A stretch of DNA of 64,000 nt from JAIYCX01 sp964353175 (lineage in GTDB: Bacteria > Bdellovibrionota_C > UBA2361 > SZUA-149 > DAOLCO01), in assembly GCA_964353175.1 (NCBI GenBank), contig CAYGUX010000002.1, positions 217,522 to 281,521 on the forward strand, in the 5' to 3' direction. Shown one piece after another: positions 37,191 through 45,561 of the stretch. The notes below the pieces were generated by a model that had not been told where the DNA came from, ran no database searches, and saw only the letters and a program-made list of their open reading frames with translations. The translations under genes and the position numbers were made by a program. Every line of letters starts with the position of its first letter. The first letter of the stretch is position 1.

Positions 37191-37358
37191 AAATATTCAT
37201 TTATCTTACTTGATACGAACATTCTTCTTTGGTGGCTCGCAGAGCCAGAGAAATTATCCAAGCAACAGTTTGATATTATTTCATCTAAGGATTCCCAGAT
37301 TTTAGTGAGCGCGGCAAGTATATGGGAGATCAGAATAAAGAGGCAATATCCTGAGTGA
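37191..37358 (+). pseudogene. Truncated PIN-domain toxin remnant
   Basis: The frame from 37191 reads KYSFILLDTNILLWWLAEPE and continues to SAASIWEIRIKRQYPE before a stop at 37356-37358. LLDTNILLWWL and SIWEI are the first Asp and the Glu motifs of VapC-type PIN nucleases. There is no start codon, and the C-terminal half with the last two acidic residues is missing (55 codons against about 130). A decayed toxin; no antitoxin remains beside it. Confidence 0.75.
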
Positions 37359-37363
37359 AGGCA

Positions 37364-37804
37364 TTACAAGTAAACAATAACTGAAGCTCGTCCATCTTCT
37401 GAGGGTTTTACGGCTTTGGCAATTCTTGTGCTTGTCAGTACTTCATCTACCATGGTTTTAATCTTACCCATGCCGTGCCCATGAATAATTGTGAGCATGG
37501 GTACGCCGTCTAGGACGGCTCTGTTGATGAAATCTAGTAATATCTCCTCTGCCTCTTTTACTTTTAGACCATGGAGGTCTAAGGTCCTATTTTGCTCGCT
37601 CTTAGGTTGCTGAGGGTGATTGGGCTTTTTTTGAATGGAGTTCTTGTCGAGGGTGTCACCAAGGAGAGTGAGCTGTTCTATGGGCACAAGCATCCTCTTG
37701 CCAGAAAGATCAATATAATAATGACCTTTTTTAGCGGGCATGTCGAGGATAGTGCCTTTTAAGCCTGTTCCTTCTATTTTAACTAGGTTTCCTACCTTAA
37801 ACAT
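37364..37804 (-). CDS. Stand-alone KOW-like plus Smr domain protein
   Basis: 146 residues. N-terminal KOW-like strand region (1-50), a P/Q/K-rich linker, then an Smr domain with LDLHG (75-79) and HGHGMGK (108-114). This is the C-terminal layout of MutS2 without the ATPase and clamp. Smr domains nick branched DNA or cleave RNA, and MutS2-Smr acts on collided ribosomes, so a nuclease role is plausible. ATG start; convergent with the PIN remnant. Confidence 0.82.
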   Translation of the reverse strand: MFKVGNLVKIEGTGLKGTILDMPAKKGHYYIDLSGKRMLVPIEQLTLLGDTLDKNSIQKKPNHPQQPKSEQNRTLDLHGLKVKEAEEILLDFINRAVLDGVPMLTIIHGHGMGKIKTMVDEVLTSTRIAKAVKPSEDGRASVIVYL

Positions 37805-37909
37805 CGGGATTGTAATTATTTTGTCTAGCCTTACTAGTAGTATGCCGTTAAAAGCATAAGAATACCAGAATTCTTTTATAGAAAATTAATTAAAGAGGTC
37901 GTTTTTACC

Positions 37910-39157
37910 ATGAACCAAAAAAAAGTTGCTATTATTGGGGGTCTTAGAACTCCTTTTGTAAAAGCAGGAACGAAATTTAGTGATTTAAGCTTTCAAGATT
38001 TGAGTGCTCAAGTTCTATCAGAACTAATGAAGAAGTATTCTATTGATACTGTTGAGTTAGGTGAGGTGGTCTGGGGTACGGTACTCCTAGATTCAAGAAC
38101 TCCAAACTGGGCTAGGGAAATTCTATTTGCAGCAGGACTTCCTAAGCACGTCTATGCATATTCGGTCTCAAATAATTGTATCTCCGGTTTGGTTGCTGCA
38201 ACCTGTGCAATGGATCGAATTAGGACAGGTGGCACGAACTCAGCAATAGCGGGTGGTGCCGAAAGTATGTCCTGTCCGTCTTTAATCTTTAACGAGAAGG
38301 CAACGAAGGTGTTTTTAAAATCCTTTAGGGCAAAGACTTTAATGGATAGGGTGAAATTATTCTCCACTCTGAGACCAAAAGACTTTTTACCAGTTCCTCC
38401 ATCTGTAACTGAACCTTCAACAGGTTTAACAATGGGCCAACATATGGAGCTTACTGCTAAGGAATTAAGTATTACTAGGGAGAGTCAGGATAAGGTAGCT
38501 TTCTTAAGTCATCAGCGAGCCGCAGAAGCTATGAAGGAAGGATTATTCGATGAGTTTATTTTACCGGTAGCTGGAGTGACTAAGGATACTTTAGTTCGCC
38601 CTGATACCTCTATTGAAAAGCTTTCGGGATTGAAACCGGTCTTTGATAGATCTGGAAGTGGAACTATTACGGCAGGGAGTTCTAGTGCGCTAACTGATGG
38701 GGCGGCTTGTGTCTTCTTAATGTCTGATGAGCGAGCAAAATTAGAAGGTCGGGAAGTTATGGCGTACATCAAAGATTATGAGTACGCGGCGATAGATCCT
38801 TCTCAGGGGCTTTTAATGGCTCCAGCCGTGGCAGTCCCAAGGTTGTTAAAAAGACATGGTCTGACGTTCGCTGACTTTGATTTAATTGAAATCCACGAAG
38901 CCTTTGGTGCGCAGGTAGTTGCAAATATCAAGGCTTGGGAGGAAGGGCTAAAAGAAGAGGCAGTTGGGGCAATAGATTATGACAAAGTAAATACTTTGGG
39001 AGGATCTATTGCACTTGGACATCCTTTTGGTGCTACAGGCGGACGAATCATGATTCATTTAGCTGCTGAGCTAAAAAGAAAGAACTTAAAGCGAGGATTA
39101 ATTAGTATCTGTGCCGCCGGGGGTATGGCCGGAGCGATGATATTAGAAAGAGACTAG
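37910..39157 (+). CDS. Thiolase (acetyl-CoA acyltransferase, FadI/FadA-like)
   Basis: 415 residues. Nucleophile C90 in SNNCISGLVAAT, then IHEAFGAQ, LGHPFGATGGR and CAAGGMAGA complete the catalytic set. Cleaves 3-ketoacyl-CoA in beta-oxidation, or condenses acetyl-CoA. No hydratase/dehydrogenase partner is adjacent, so direction is undecided. ATG start. Confidence 0.9.
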   Translation: MNQKKVAIIGGLRTPFVKAGTKFSDLSFQDLSAQVLSELMKKYSIDTVELGEVVWGTVLLDSRTPNWAREILFAAGLPKHVYAYSVSNNCISGLVAATCAMDRIRTGGTNSAIAGGAESMSCPSLIFNEKATKVFLKSFRAKTLMDRVKLFSTLRPKDFLPVPPSVTEPSTGLTMGQHMELTAKELSITRESQDKVAFLSHQRAAEAMKEGLFDEFILPVAGVTKDTLVRPDTSIEKLSGLKPVFDRSGSGTITAGSSSALTDGAACVFLMSDERAKLEGREVMAYIKDYEYAAIDPSQGLLMAPAVAVPRLLKRHGLTFADFDLIEIHEAFGAQVVANIKAWEEGLKEEAVGAIDYDKVNTLGGSIALGHPFGATGGRIMIHLAAELKRKNLKRGLISICAAGGMAGAMILERD

Positions 39158-39163
39158 CATCTT

Positions 39164-39194
39164 GAAATAGAGTAGGGGACTCCTACTCTATTTC
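39164..39194. terminator. Perfect 13-bp bidirectional terminator
   Basis: GAAATAGAGTAGG (39164-39176) and CCTACTCTATTTC (39182-39194) around GGACT, between the convergent thiolase and rsfS genes, including the rsfS stop. Confidence 0.8.
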
Positions 39195-39679
39195 TATTCT
39201 ATAGGATGGAGTCCTGTTTTAAAACTTCTGATTTGGTCTTCAATTTCTTTATCGAACTTGACCTTGGGGTTTTCAGCGAGCAGGCCATCTAGCGCGTAGT
39301 ACTGTCTAGTAGGTTCGTAGAAAATATGAACAATAAGGTCTGCATAATCTATTACTATCCATTCACCTGAGTTGTATCCATCGATGCGTTCCGACTTTAC
39401 GCCGACTTTAATAAGCCCTTCTTGAATTTTATCACTTATTCCTTTTACGTGTCGTGGAGAGGTCCCGCTGACTAACATGATTCTTTCGGCGATAGAGTAG
39501 GAGCTTGATAGATCAAATACAACTGCGTCTAAGGCTTTTTGATCGAGTGCTTTTTTAAGAGCTTCTTCAACGATTTGATCTAAATCGAGATTGGATTGTC
39601 TTTTGGCGAGGGCTAACTTTTTGTCTTCTCGTTCTTCTGTAGAATCTGGGTCTATGGATATATATTTAGATGCTCTCAA
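39194..39679 (-). CDS. rsfS: Ribosomal silencing factor RsfS
   Basis: 161 residues. AVVFDLSSSYSIAERIMLVSG and GYNSGEWIVIDYADLIVHIF are the family core (about 62-130). Binds L14 and blocks subunit joining in starvation. The N-terminal 45 residues are a charged extension. ATG start. Downstream of obgE, a common order. Confidence 0.93.
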   Translation of the reverse strand: MRASKYISIDPDSTEEREDKKLALAKRQSNLDLDQIVEEALKKALDQKALDAVVFDLSSSYSIAERIMLVSGTSPRHVKGISDKIQEGLIKVGVKSERIDGYNSGEWIVIDYADLIVHIFYEPTRQYYALDGLLAENPKVKFDKEIEDQIRSFKTGLHPIE

Positions 39680-39812
39680 AAATCTCCTTTTAAAATGGAT
39701 CGGTTTAGTCCGTATATTAATATTATACTTAAATTAATACTTGCTTTCAATGAAATAATTAGCCTGCAAAATATTGAAGATTGCCTGTGATTCTATCATG
39801 TTATGCCTTAAA

Positions 39813-40886
39813 CTAGAGTTTCTTTTTCCCTCTAATCGTTCTCCACATGAGTTCAGTGGCTTCAAAAAGGTGAGTTTTTTCTAATGAACTACATAGTTCG
39901 GTCAGTTCTTGATCTTCAGTGGTAAGTTGAGAATAGAAAACTTCATATATATCTTTCACGCCCCAGATGTCCTCTTTAGAGCATAGGATAAGATAGGGGT
40001 AGGCTAGGAGAGTTTCAGAAAAGTTATTTAATTCAGTCCTAAGTAACTTAAGTTGAGCTATCCCTTCTATGGCAAGTTTTTTTACCAGTATCGATCGTTC
40101 TTCATCTTCTTCTTGGAGGTTTTCTAGTTCTAGAAAGTTTTCACTTTGCGTAAAGTCAATTATGAATCCAAGTCCTTTGGTCCTTTCAATATGTTTTAAG
40201 AAAGTAAGCCCTAGACCTTTTCCATCATGTGCTCCTTCAATAATTCCAGGAATGTCAGCTACTACAAAGGACCGATTGTCCCCTATGACTACAACTCCTA
40301 AGTTCGGACTAAGTGTCGTAAAGGGATAGTCTGCTATTTTAGGCTTTGCTTTAGAAATCGAGCTAATAAGACTGGATTTACCTGCATTTGGAAGTCCAAC
40401 TAGGCCAAGGTCTGCGACACTTTTTAGGATTAAATGGAATGTTCTTTCTTCACCTTTTACTCCAGGTTGAGCGAAGTCGGGGGCCTGTCTGGTGGAAGTT
40501 TTAAAATGAGTATTACCTTTTCCTCCTCGTCCACCTCTGGCAGAGATCCATCTCATGCCTTTGGCGCTAAGGTCTGCTACTAATTTGTCTTCAAAGAAAA
40601 CTTGGGTTCCAACTGGGACAGAAACTACTTTATTCTCGCCGCTTCTTCCTGTTCGTTGATTTTCTTCTCCCATTTTTCCATCTTCAGCGAATATGTGAGG
40701 GGCGAAGCTAAGGTCAATTAGAGTGTTAAGATTTTCATCTGCTACGAATACAATCGCACCACCATTTCCGCCATCACCACCATCTGGGCCACCTTCTGGC
40801 ATGAATTTCTCTCGGCGCCAATGAACATTTCCAGCTCCACCGTCGCCACCTTTTACGTATATCGTTACTTCATCTATGAATTTCAT
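39813..40886 (-). CDS. obgE: GTPase ObgE/CgtA
   Basis: 357 residues. Glycine-rich Obg fold (1-158, KGGDGGAGNVHWRREKF and GGPDGGDGGNGG), then a G domain with GLPNAGKSS (164-172), PFTTLSPNLG and DIPG. Needed for late 50S assembly. ATG start. A strong terminator ends 9 bases upstream of its start codon region, separating it from rpmA. Confidence 0.95.
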   Translation of the reverse strand: MKFIDEVTIYVKGGDGGAGNVHWRREKFMPEGGPDGGDGGNGGAIVFVADENLNTLIDLSFAPHIFAEDGKMGEENQRTGRSGENKVVSVPVGTQVFFEDKLVADLSAKGMRWISARGGRGGKGNTHFKTSTRQAPDFAQPGVKGEERTFHLILKSVADLGLVGLPNAGKSSLISSISKAKPKIADYPFTTLSPNLGVVVIGDNRSFVVADIPGIIEGAHDGKGLGLTFLKHIERTKGLGFIIDFTQSENFLELENLQEEDEERSILVKKLAIEGIAQLKLLRTELNNFSETLLAYPYLILCSKEDIWGVKDIYEVFYSQLTTEDQELTELCSSLEKTHLFEATELMWRTIRGKKKL

Positions 40887-40894
40887 AATCTACT

Positions 40895-40928
40895 TAAAAA
40901 AAAGGCTCCCTCTATTTGGGGAGCCTTT
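40895..40928 (-). terminator. Strong terminator between rpmA and obgE
   Basis: On the minus strand AAAGGCTCCC pairs with GGGAGCCTTT (40919-40928 with 40901-40910), followed by a run of T (complement of 40896-40903). It lies directly before the obgE start, so obgE needs read-through or a promoter inside this short gap or within rpmA. Confidence 0.85.
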
Positions 40929-40948
40929 ATTATTGAAGGGGTGATTTG

Positions 40949-41203
40949 TTATGCAGGAACGATGCTAACAAATTGTCTGTCGTTAAATTTCTTTTGGAAA
41001 TGTACAACACCATCAGTCAATGCAAATAAAGTGTAGTCCTTCCCTAGTCCGACGTTAGTTCCTGGGTGAACTTTAGTACCGTGTTGTCTTACTAAGATGT
41101 TCCCAGCTTTAACTAGTTCTCCACCGAACTTCTTTAAACCTAGTCTTTGTCCTCTTGAATCTCTTCCGTTCTTGGATGATCCACCAGCTTTCTTGTGAGC
41201 CAT
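40949..41203 (-). CDS. rpmA: Ribosomal protein bL27
   Basis: 84 residues. AHKKAGGSSKNGRDSRGQRLG is the conserved N-terminus that reaches the peptidyl transferase centre (no extra cleaved leader as in Firmicutes), followed by GGELVKAGNILVRQHGTKVHPG. ATG start. Confidence 0.97.
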   Translation of the reverse strand: MAHKKAGGSSKNGRDSRGQRLGLKKFGGELVKAGNILVRQHGTKVHPGTNVGLGKDYTLFALTDGVVHFQKKFNDRQFVSIVPA

Positions 41204-41230
41204 GACTTTTTCTCCTGTTTGAAAATAATA

Positions 41231-41563
41231 TTATGCAGAGATGTTAGTAACCTTAAGACGAGTCAGATCTTGTCTATGACCTTTCTTAAGTTCTTTTCCT
41301 CTACGACGAATCTTCTTAAAAATAATTAACTTAGGGCCTCTTAGTTGTCTTACTATAGAAGCTTCAACTTTAGCACCAGTTACTAGGGGTGTTCCTACTT
41401 TAGTGTCACTATTTTTTGCAATTAATAGAACGTCAGAAAGTGAAATTGAATCTCCAACTTCTCCTTCTATTCTATTAACTTCAAATTCTTGGCCTTCAGT
41501 TAAGAAGTATTGCCTGCCACTAGTTTTAACTACTGCTACTGTACCCGTATTTTCGGTGCTCAT
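41231..41563 (-). CDS. rplU: Ribosomal protein bL21
   Basis: 110 residues. VVKTSGRQYFLTEGQEFEVNRI and KKIRRRGKELKKGHRQ are the family signatures. First gene of the rplU-rpmA operon. ATG start. Confidence 0.96.
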   Translation of the reverse strand: MSTENTGTVAVVKTSGRQYFLTEGQEFEVNRIEGEVGDSISLSDVLLIAKNSDTKVGTPLVTGAKVEASIVRQLRGPKLIIFKKIRRRGKELKKGHRQDLTRLKVTNISA

Positions 41564-41774
41564 AATTTGCCTAATTGTTAGCTCAAAATAATTCTAAAAA
41601 TTCAGGGCTTTAATGCTATAAATTAAGATAAAATTCAAGAGAAAGACATTAAAAATCTTTAGAGACAAAAAGCAAGTTGTAAGTCCTTGTATTTGCTTGG
41701 CTATTAAACTTTCCGCATTAAAACCGTATTTATATTGAAGCACTATAGCTTATCTTTAGGAGAAGGGGAAGGAT

Positions 41775-42770
41775 TTGGTCATTAATTTAATCGGAGGTTT
41801 GTTTGTGGGGATTTTGAGAAAGTGCGTTAATATTTCAAGGTTGGTTGCGAATGGTCTGCTTTGGTTGAAGGTATGGCATTCTATGCCAGTATGGTCTTGG
41901 CTAAGAGCTGCTGCGGCTTATGCAGAGGGCAACTTTATTAGCGCTAGAGATTTCTACAGAATTGGTTTGAGTAAACATGCGAGTCATCCTGCTCATGGTT
42001 CCGCTAGGCTTGATTTAGCGGTTTGTTTAGAAAAGTTAGGCTCCATTGATGAAGCCATCCAAGAATTATCTTACATTGTCTCTCTTCGAATTCCTTTGTC
42101 TGAGGCATATCTTATGCAAAGTAGAATGTTGGCTTATCTAGGGAAGAATCGATATGCACTTCAAACCTTGGGAGTAGGTTTAGAGGTTTGCCCAAGTGAC
42201 TCTGAAATATTAGCCAAGTATGTTCACTTGCTCTTACTCAGTAATATCGGTGGAACTGCACTTGAAGAGTCAATTGAGAAGATTAAATTGAAACGTAAAT
42301 CCTTGTCTCTAGATGGTGTACTAAGGCAATCTTTAGATTGCGCTCTTGGCCACTATGAATTGAAGGAAGGAGACTTTGTGGTTGGTGAAAACATGTTAGT
42401 TCGATGCTTGGCTACAGGGGAAGCGCCTAAGGAAGCATTTATATTAAGGGCAGAGCTATTCTTAAGTAGTGATAGAATTATTCAAGCGAAAGAGATGTAT
42501 AGAAGGGCTTTAGATATGGATGCTAGAGATCCGATTCCATATATTGAATTGTCTAGAATCTATTGTTATTCAAATGAAGTTCAGGATATTCAGTGGGCTG
42601 TTCAGTGTGCGGAATCGGCGTGTAAGATGACTCAATGGAGGAATTTAGAAGCCATTGCTTGTTTGGTAGAGGCATTCCAGGCTAATGGCCAGTATGAAAG
42701 GGCAGGGCTTTTACAAGATTTCTTTAATGAGAGAGTTGAGACTCCTATGGCTATCAGAGCTAAAGCTTGA
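41775..42770 (+). CDS. TPR-repeat protein
   Basis: 331 residues, almost all helical tetratricopeptide-like repeats (for example RAAAAYAEGNFISARDFYRIG and RAELFLSSDRIIQAKEMYRRA). A hydrophobic N-terminus (INLIGGLFVGIL) may be a membrane anchor. Two start options: TTG at 41775, or GTG at 41805, which has a GGAGG seven bases upstream; the latter would shorten the hydrophobic segment. Scaffold role inferred from repeats only. Confidence 0.7.
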   Translation: MVINLIGGLFVGILRKCVNISRLVANGLLWLKVWHSMPVWSWLRAAAAYAEGNFISARDFYRIGLSKHASHPAHGSARLDLAVCLEKLGSIDEAIQELSYIVSLRIPLSEAYLMQSRMLAYLGKNRYALQTLGVGLEVCPSDSEILAKYVHLLLLSNIGGTALEESIEKIKLKRKSLSLDGVLRQSLDCALGHYELKEGDFVVGENMLVRCLATGEAPKEAFILRAELFLSSDRIIQAKEMYRRALDMDARDPIPYIELSRIYCYSNEVQDIQWAVQCAESACKMTQWRNLEAIACLVEAFQANGQYERAGLLQDFFNERVETPMAIRAKA

Positions 42771-42800
42771 CCTAATAGGAATTCACTCTATAATGCATAA

Positions 42801-43193
42801 ATGTTTCCAGCACTTATAGAGTTTTTTCAAAAAGCAAAAATTTTTCTAGATGCATCTGCTTTGTCAGTGCAATCTCATGTCTCAAGCAATCTTAGTGGCT
42901 CGCCTAAGGTTTTTATTTCTTTTGATGATGAGAAAGAAGGCATTAGCATCGATATATTAAAAGCCAGTATTTCTTTTGAGGGTAGGATCAGAGATGGTGG
43001 ATTTGGTTCTATATTTTCTTTTACCGATCAAGGCTGGGATGACTTTGTTCAAGGGAAGAGTTTGTCCCAGTGTGCATTTGAAGGCTTAGTTCAAACCTCA
43101 GGTTCATCTGATAGTTTGTTCTTAGCAAGTCTTTACTTAGATGAGTTAGCTAAGGTAGTAAGGGAACAACATGATTCATACTCTATACATTGA
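42801..43193 (+). CDS. Hypothetical protein
   Basis: 130 residues; no signal or helix evident. Pattern of alternating beta strands in the middle with a C-terminal helix; family not recognised. It overlaps the next small gene by 23 bases and follows the TPR gene, suggesting one operon. Confidence 0.6.
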   Translation: MFPALIEFFQKAKIFLDASALSVQSHVSSNLSGSPKVFISFDDEKEGISIDILKASISFEGRIRDGGFGSIFSFTDQGWDDFVQGKSLSQCAFEGLVQTSGSSDSLFLASLYLDELAKVVREQHDSYSIH

Positions 43194-43386
43194 ACCTGGT
43201 GAGACTTTCTTAGAAGTTAAGAAGAAGTTTAGAAAGTGTCTTATGACTGGCGGGGGAGTTTTGAGGTTGAGGGAAGGTTTGACTAACTCGGAGCTTGAAA
43301 GTATTATGAAGGAATTTGAACCTTATGTTGAGGCTAATGGTATTGCTGAGGAGGTTCTACGGCAGGTGTCGAAGGTTAATGTTTAA
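43171..43386 (+). CDS. Small hypothetical protein
   Basis: 71 residues, soluble, not recognised. Overlaps the preceding gene by 23 bases and abuts the convergent pseudo-receiver gene (stop codons meet at 43386/43387). Confidence 0.5.
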   Translation: MIHTLYIEPGETFLEVKKKFRKCLMTGGGVLRLREGLTNSELESIMKEFEPYVEANGIAEEVLRQVSKVNV

Positions 43387-44100
43387 TCACTCTTTATACT
43401 CGTTTTCAAGCTCAGCCATCATTTTTGCCTTCATCCTATCTCGCACTCTTTGACTAACTCCTTGGTATTTCCTCCCCGCTGGGGCTGAGATTTGCGGAAA
43501 TAATTCAGTTACGACTTCCACATACATATCCCAGTTTTCAGTTTTAAATCTGTTGAGTTTTTTGGAAGACTCCAATAACTTGTTTTTAGCTGATGCAGAA
43601 ACTTTATTTTGTGAAGCATAGTAGGCCACTGCATCTAGATGTTTTGCGACTTCATCTAGTAGTATTTCAAGTCCACTTTTCATGCGAGCATATTCATTTT
43701 CAAGCTTCACCTTAGCAGTAACTTCTGCCATTTCCTTTAAGTTGTCGGCAGAGAATGGCTCGAATAGGAATCCATCTACGCCGTTTAGCATGTTTTCAGC
43801 AATTATCTCATTTTGCTTACTACTTGGTGTGACAACAGTAATAAATGCCCATTGCTTACCACGCGGTGTTTTCTTTACTTTTTTAATGAATTCGCCGGAG
43901 TCCTCTATTTTGAAGCGATGTGAAATTGTTACGACATCGATTGCTTCAAACCCATTTCCGAAATTAAACCCCTCATCTAGGGAAGAACAAAATAATACTT
44001 TTTTAAAGCAGGGTAGGGATAGTGCGGCATTTTTAAGCATATTCCTGCTTTTGCCATCGGAATCAATAATGAGAATGGTAAAGATATCAGAAGTTGCCAT
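43387..44100 (-). CDS. Pseudo-receiver domain protein
   Basis: 237 residues from the ATG at 44098-44100; the longer frame needs a TTG start with no ribosome site. The N-terminal 125 residues have receiver topology: ILIIDSDGKSRN at strand 1, IDVVTISHRF at strand 3 where the phosphoacceptor aspartate is replaced, and DGFLFEPFS at strand 5 where the conserved lysine is E. So it is unlikely to be phosphorylated. The C-terminal 110 residues are helical and basic-rich (RVRDRMKAKMMAELENEYKE), without an HTH I recognise. Confidence 0.65.
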   Translation of the reverse strand: MATSDIFTILIIDSDGKSRNMLKNAALSLPCFKKVLFCSSLDEGFNFGNGFEAIDVVTISHRFKIEDSGEFIKKVKKTPRGKQWAFITVVTPSSKQNEIIAENMLNGVDGFLFEPFSADNLKEMAEVTAKVKLENEYARMKSGLEILLDEVAKHLDAVAYYASQNKVSASAKNKLLESSKKLNRFKTENWDMYVEVVTELFPQISAPAGRKYQGVSQRVRDRMKAKMMAELENEYKE

Positions 44101-44190
44101 CGGCTGATTGAATCCAAATGCCAATTAGTAAAATAGTCGTGTACTAAAAGTAGTCGGCTAATAGCTGGATTTTCTTTAGGAGGCCTTTAA

Positions 44191-44799
44191 TTAGCCTTTA
44201 GCGCCGTGTAGTGCTTCCCAACAGGCGTTTGCTAGAACAGGCCCAACTTCTTTTGGGCTTCTTGTACTGTAACCATCTAACCAATCTCTGATGTAGCTAA
44301 GCGGTATCCCGAAAATAATAGACCACATGATGTCAGCCTTGATTAAAGGGATTGATTTATCCTTTATTCCCTGTTTTATAGATTTAGTGAGCTTCCGACC
44401 TAGGGAGTCAAATCCTACTGTTGTTGGATGACCAATTTTCCCTGTTAGGAATTCATTATGTCTTGCTAACCATAAATACTGGGAAAGAAGTATGTTCTCT
44501 TCTGAAAACTCAAGAAAGGTACGGACTAAACTTTTTATATTAATTTCTAAATTATTATTTTGATCGATAGAGGCATCCAAGGCTGCTCTGAATTGGGTTA
44601 TGCCACTGAAATAAAGCGAAGAGGCGATCTCTTCTTTATTTAGAAAATGATGATAAATTGATCCTACGCTACACTTAGACTTCTTACTGATATCAGGAAC
44701 ATTTGTATTAAAATATCCCTGATCCACAAAGAGAATCAAAGATGCCTGAAGGATTCTTTCTTTCGGGTGTAATGATTCTGTTTGTAGTGGGTCTGTCAT
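44191..44799 (-). CDS. TetR-family regulator
   Basis: 202 residues. The HTH (about 12-58) reads RILQASLILFVDQGYFNT and CSVGSIYHHFLNKEEI, the TetR signature. C-terminal ligand domain is helical. Target unknown; transcribed from the same strand as the IHF/HU gene upstream. Confidence 0.9.
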   Translation of the reverse strand: MTDPLQTESLHPKERILQASLILFVDQGYFNTNVPDISKKSKCSVGSIYHHFLNKEEIASSLYFSGITQFRAALDASIDQNNNLEINIKSLVRTFLEFSEENILLSQYLWLARHNEFLTGKIGHPTTVGFDSLGRKLTKSIKQGIKDKSIPLIKADIMWSIIFGIPLSYIRDWLDGYSTRSPKEVGPVLANACWEALHGAKG

Positions 44800-44832
44800 C
44801 TGATGTCTTGGTGAGGCATAGAGTTATTTTAA

Positions 44833-45165
44833 TTAATTACCGAATTCATTGTTCTCATCTTCGGCGCTAACTTCTTCTCCGTTTAGCTCTTTTCTGAAGA
44901 TTTGACTTGATTTGAACTTAACGACTTTTCTTGCAGCTAGAGTAATTTTCTCACCAGTAGATGGATTTCTACCGGGTCTTGCATTTTTCTCTTTTACTTC
45001 GAAAACGCCAAATCCAGAAATCATGAGCTTTGAATCGTTAATTAAGCCTTCTTTCATTAATTCAATCCAGTCTTCTACAATTTGCGTAGCTTTCTGTTTG
45101 TCTATTGGCATCTGCTCATAAATCGCATCAACCAAATCTGCTTTTGTTAGACATCCATTTTTCAT
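44833..45165 (-). CDS. HU/IHF DNA-bending protein
   Basis: 110 residues. LTKADLVDAIYEQM, ISGFGVFEVKEKNARPGRNP and KVVKFKSSQIF are the HU/IHF core; GRNP places the proline at the arm tip. The acidic C-terminal tail (about 95-110) is unusual. IHF-alpha-like by the DLVDAIYEQ helix. Confidence 0.92.
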   Translation of the reverse strand: MKNGCLTKADLVDAIYEQMPIDKQKATQIVEDWIELMKEGLINDSKLMISGFGVFEVKEKNARPGRNPSTGEKITLAARKVVKFKSSQIFRKELNGEEVSAEDENNEFGN

Positions 45166-45561
45166 AAGAACCTTTCCCTTCAGGTTTTTCTCTTTGATAT
45201 GTTATTAGACGCTTACGATCTTATACACAGCTATTATTTTTATAGATCTTAATCGCCCTAATCAACTTTAATAATGATTACCACGCCTTATTGAATTTAC
45301 CTAGCATAAAATATAGCTAAGCTACTAAATTCTTTAGAGAGACTATTAATTCTCTCTTATGTGAACAAGGGTAAGATGCTGAAAGTAGGAGTGAGGATAC
45401 AGAAAAATGTAAGTTTATTGAAAATCAGGCTAGAAATATTGAAAAAAGTTAAAGTTAGGACATGGAAGTAGTCGGAAATGCCTGAGAAAGGGATCAAGTT
45501 TGCACCTCGGAGGTTTGCTAATTTATTAACTAGCAAACTTCGGAGGTAAGGAAAGAACTAG
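45166..45561. other. Intergenic region between IHF/HU gene and thiC
   Basis: About 400 bases. Contains AGAGAGA/TCTCTCT hairpin near 45348-45372 and a long stem at 45504-45547. No gene, tRNA or TPP riboswitch sequence is recognised. Confidence 0.4.
45504..45547. repeat. Long imperfect inverted repeat (hairpin) after thiC
   Basis: ACCTCGGAGGTTTGCTA (45504-45520) pairs with TAGCAAACTTCGGAGGT (45531-45547) with one mismatch and one G-T, loop of 10 bases. It lies 15 bases past the thiC stop and may end that transcript, although it has no T-run; it could also be a REP-like element. Confidence 0.6.

Noticed and set aside
45480..45520. CTGAGA-containing stretch resembling part of a TPP riboswitch
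   Set aside because: It is downstream of thiC on the opposite strand and lacks the other conserved core segments.
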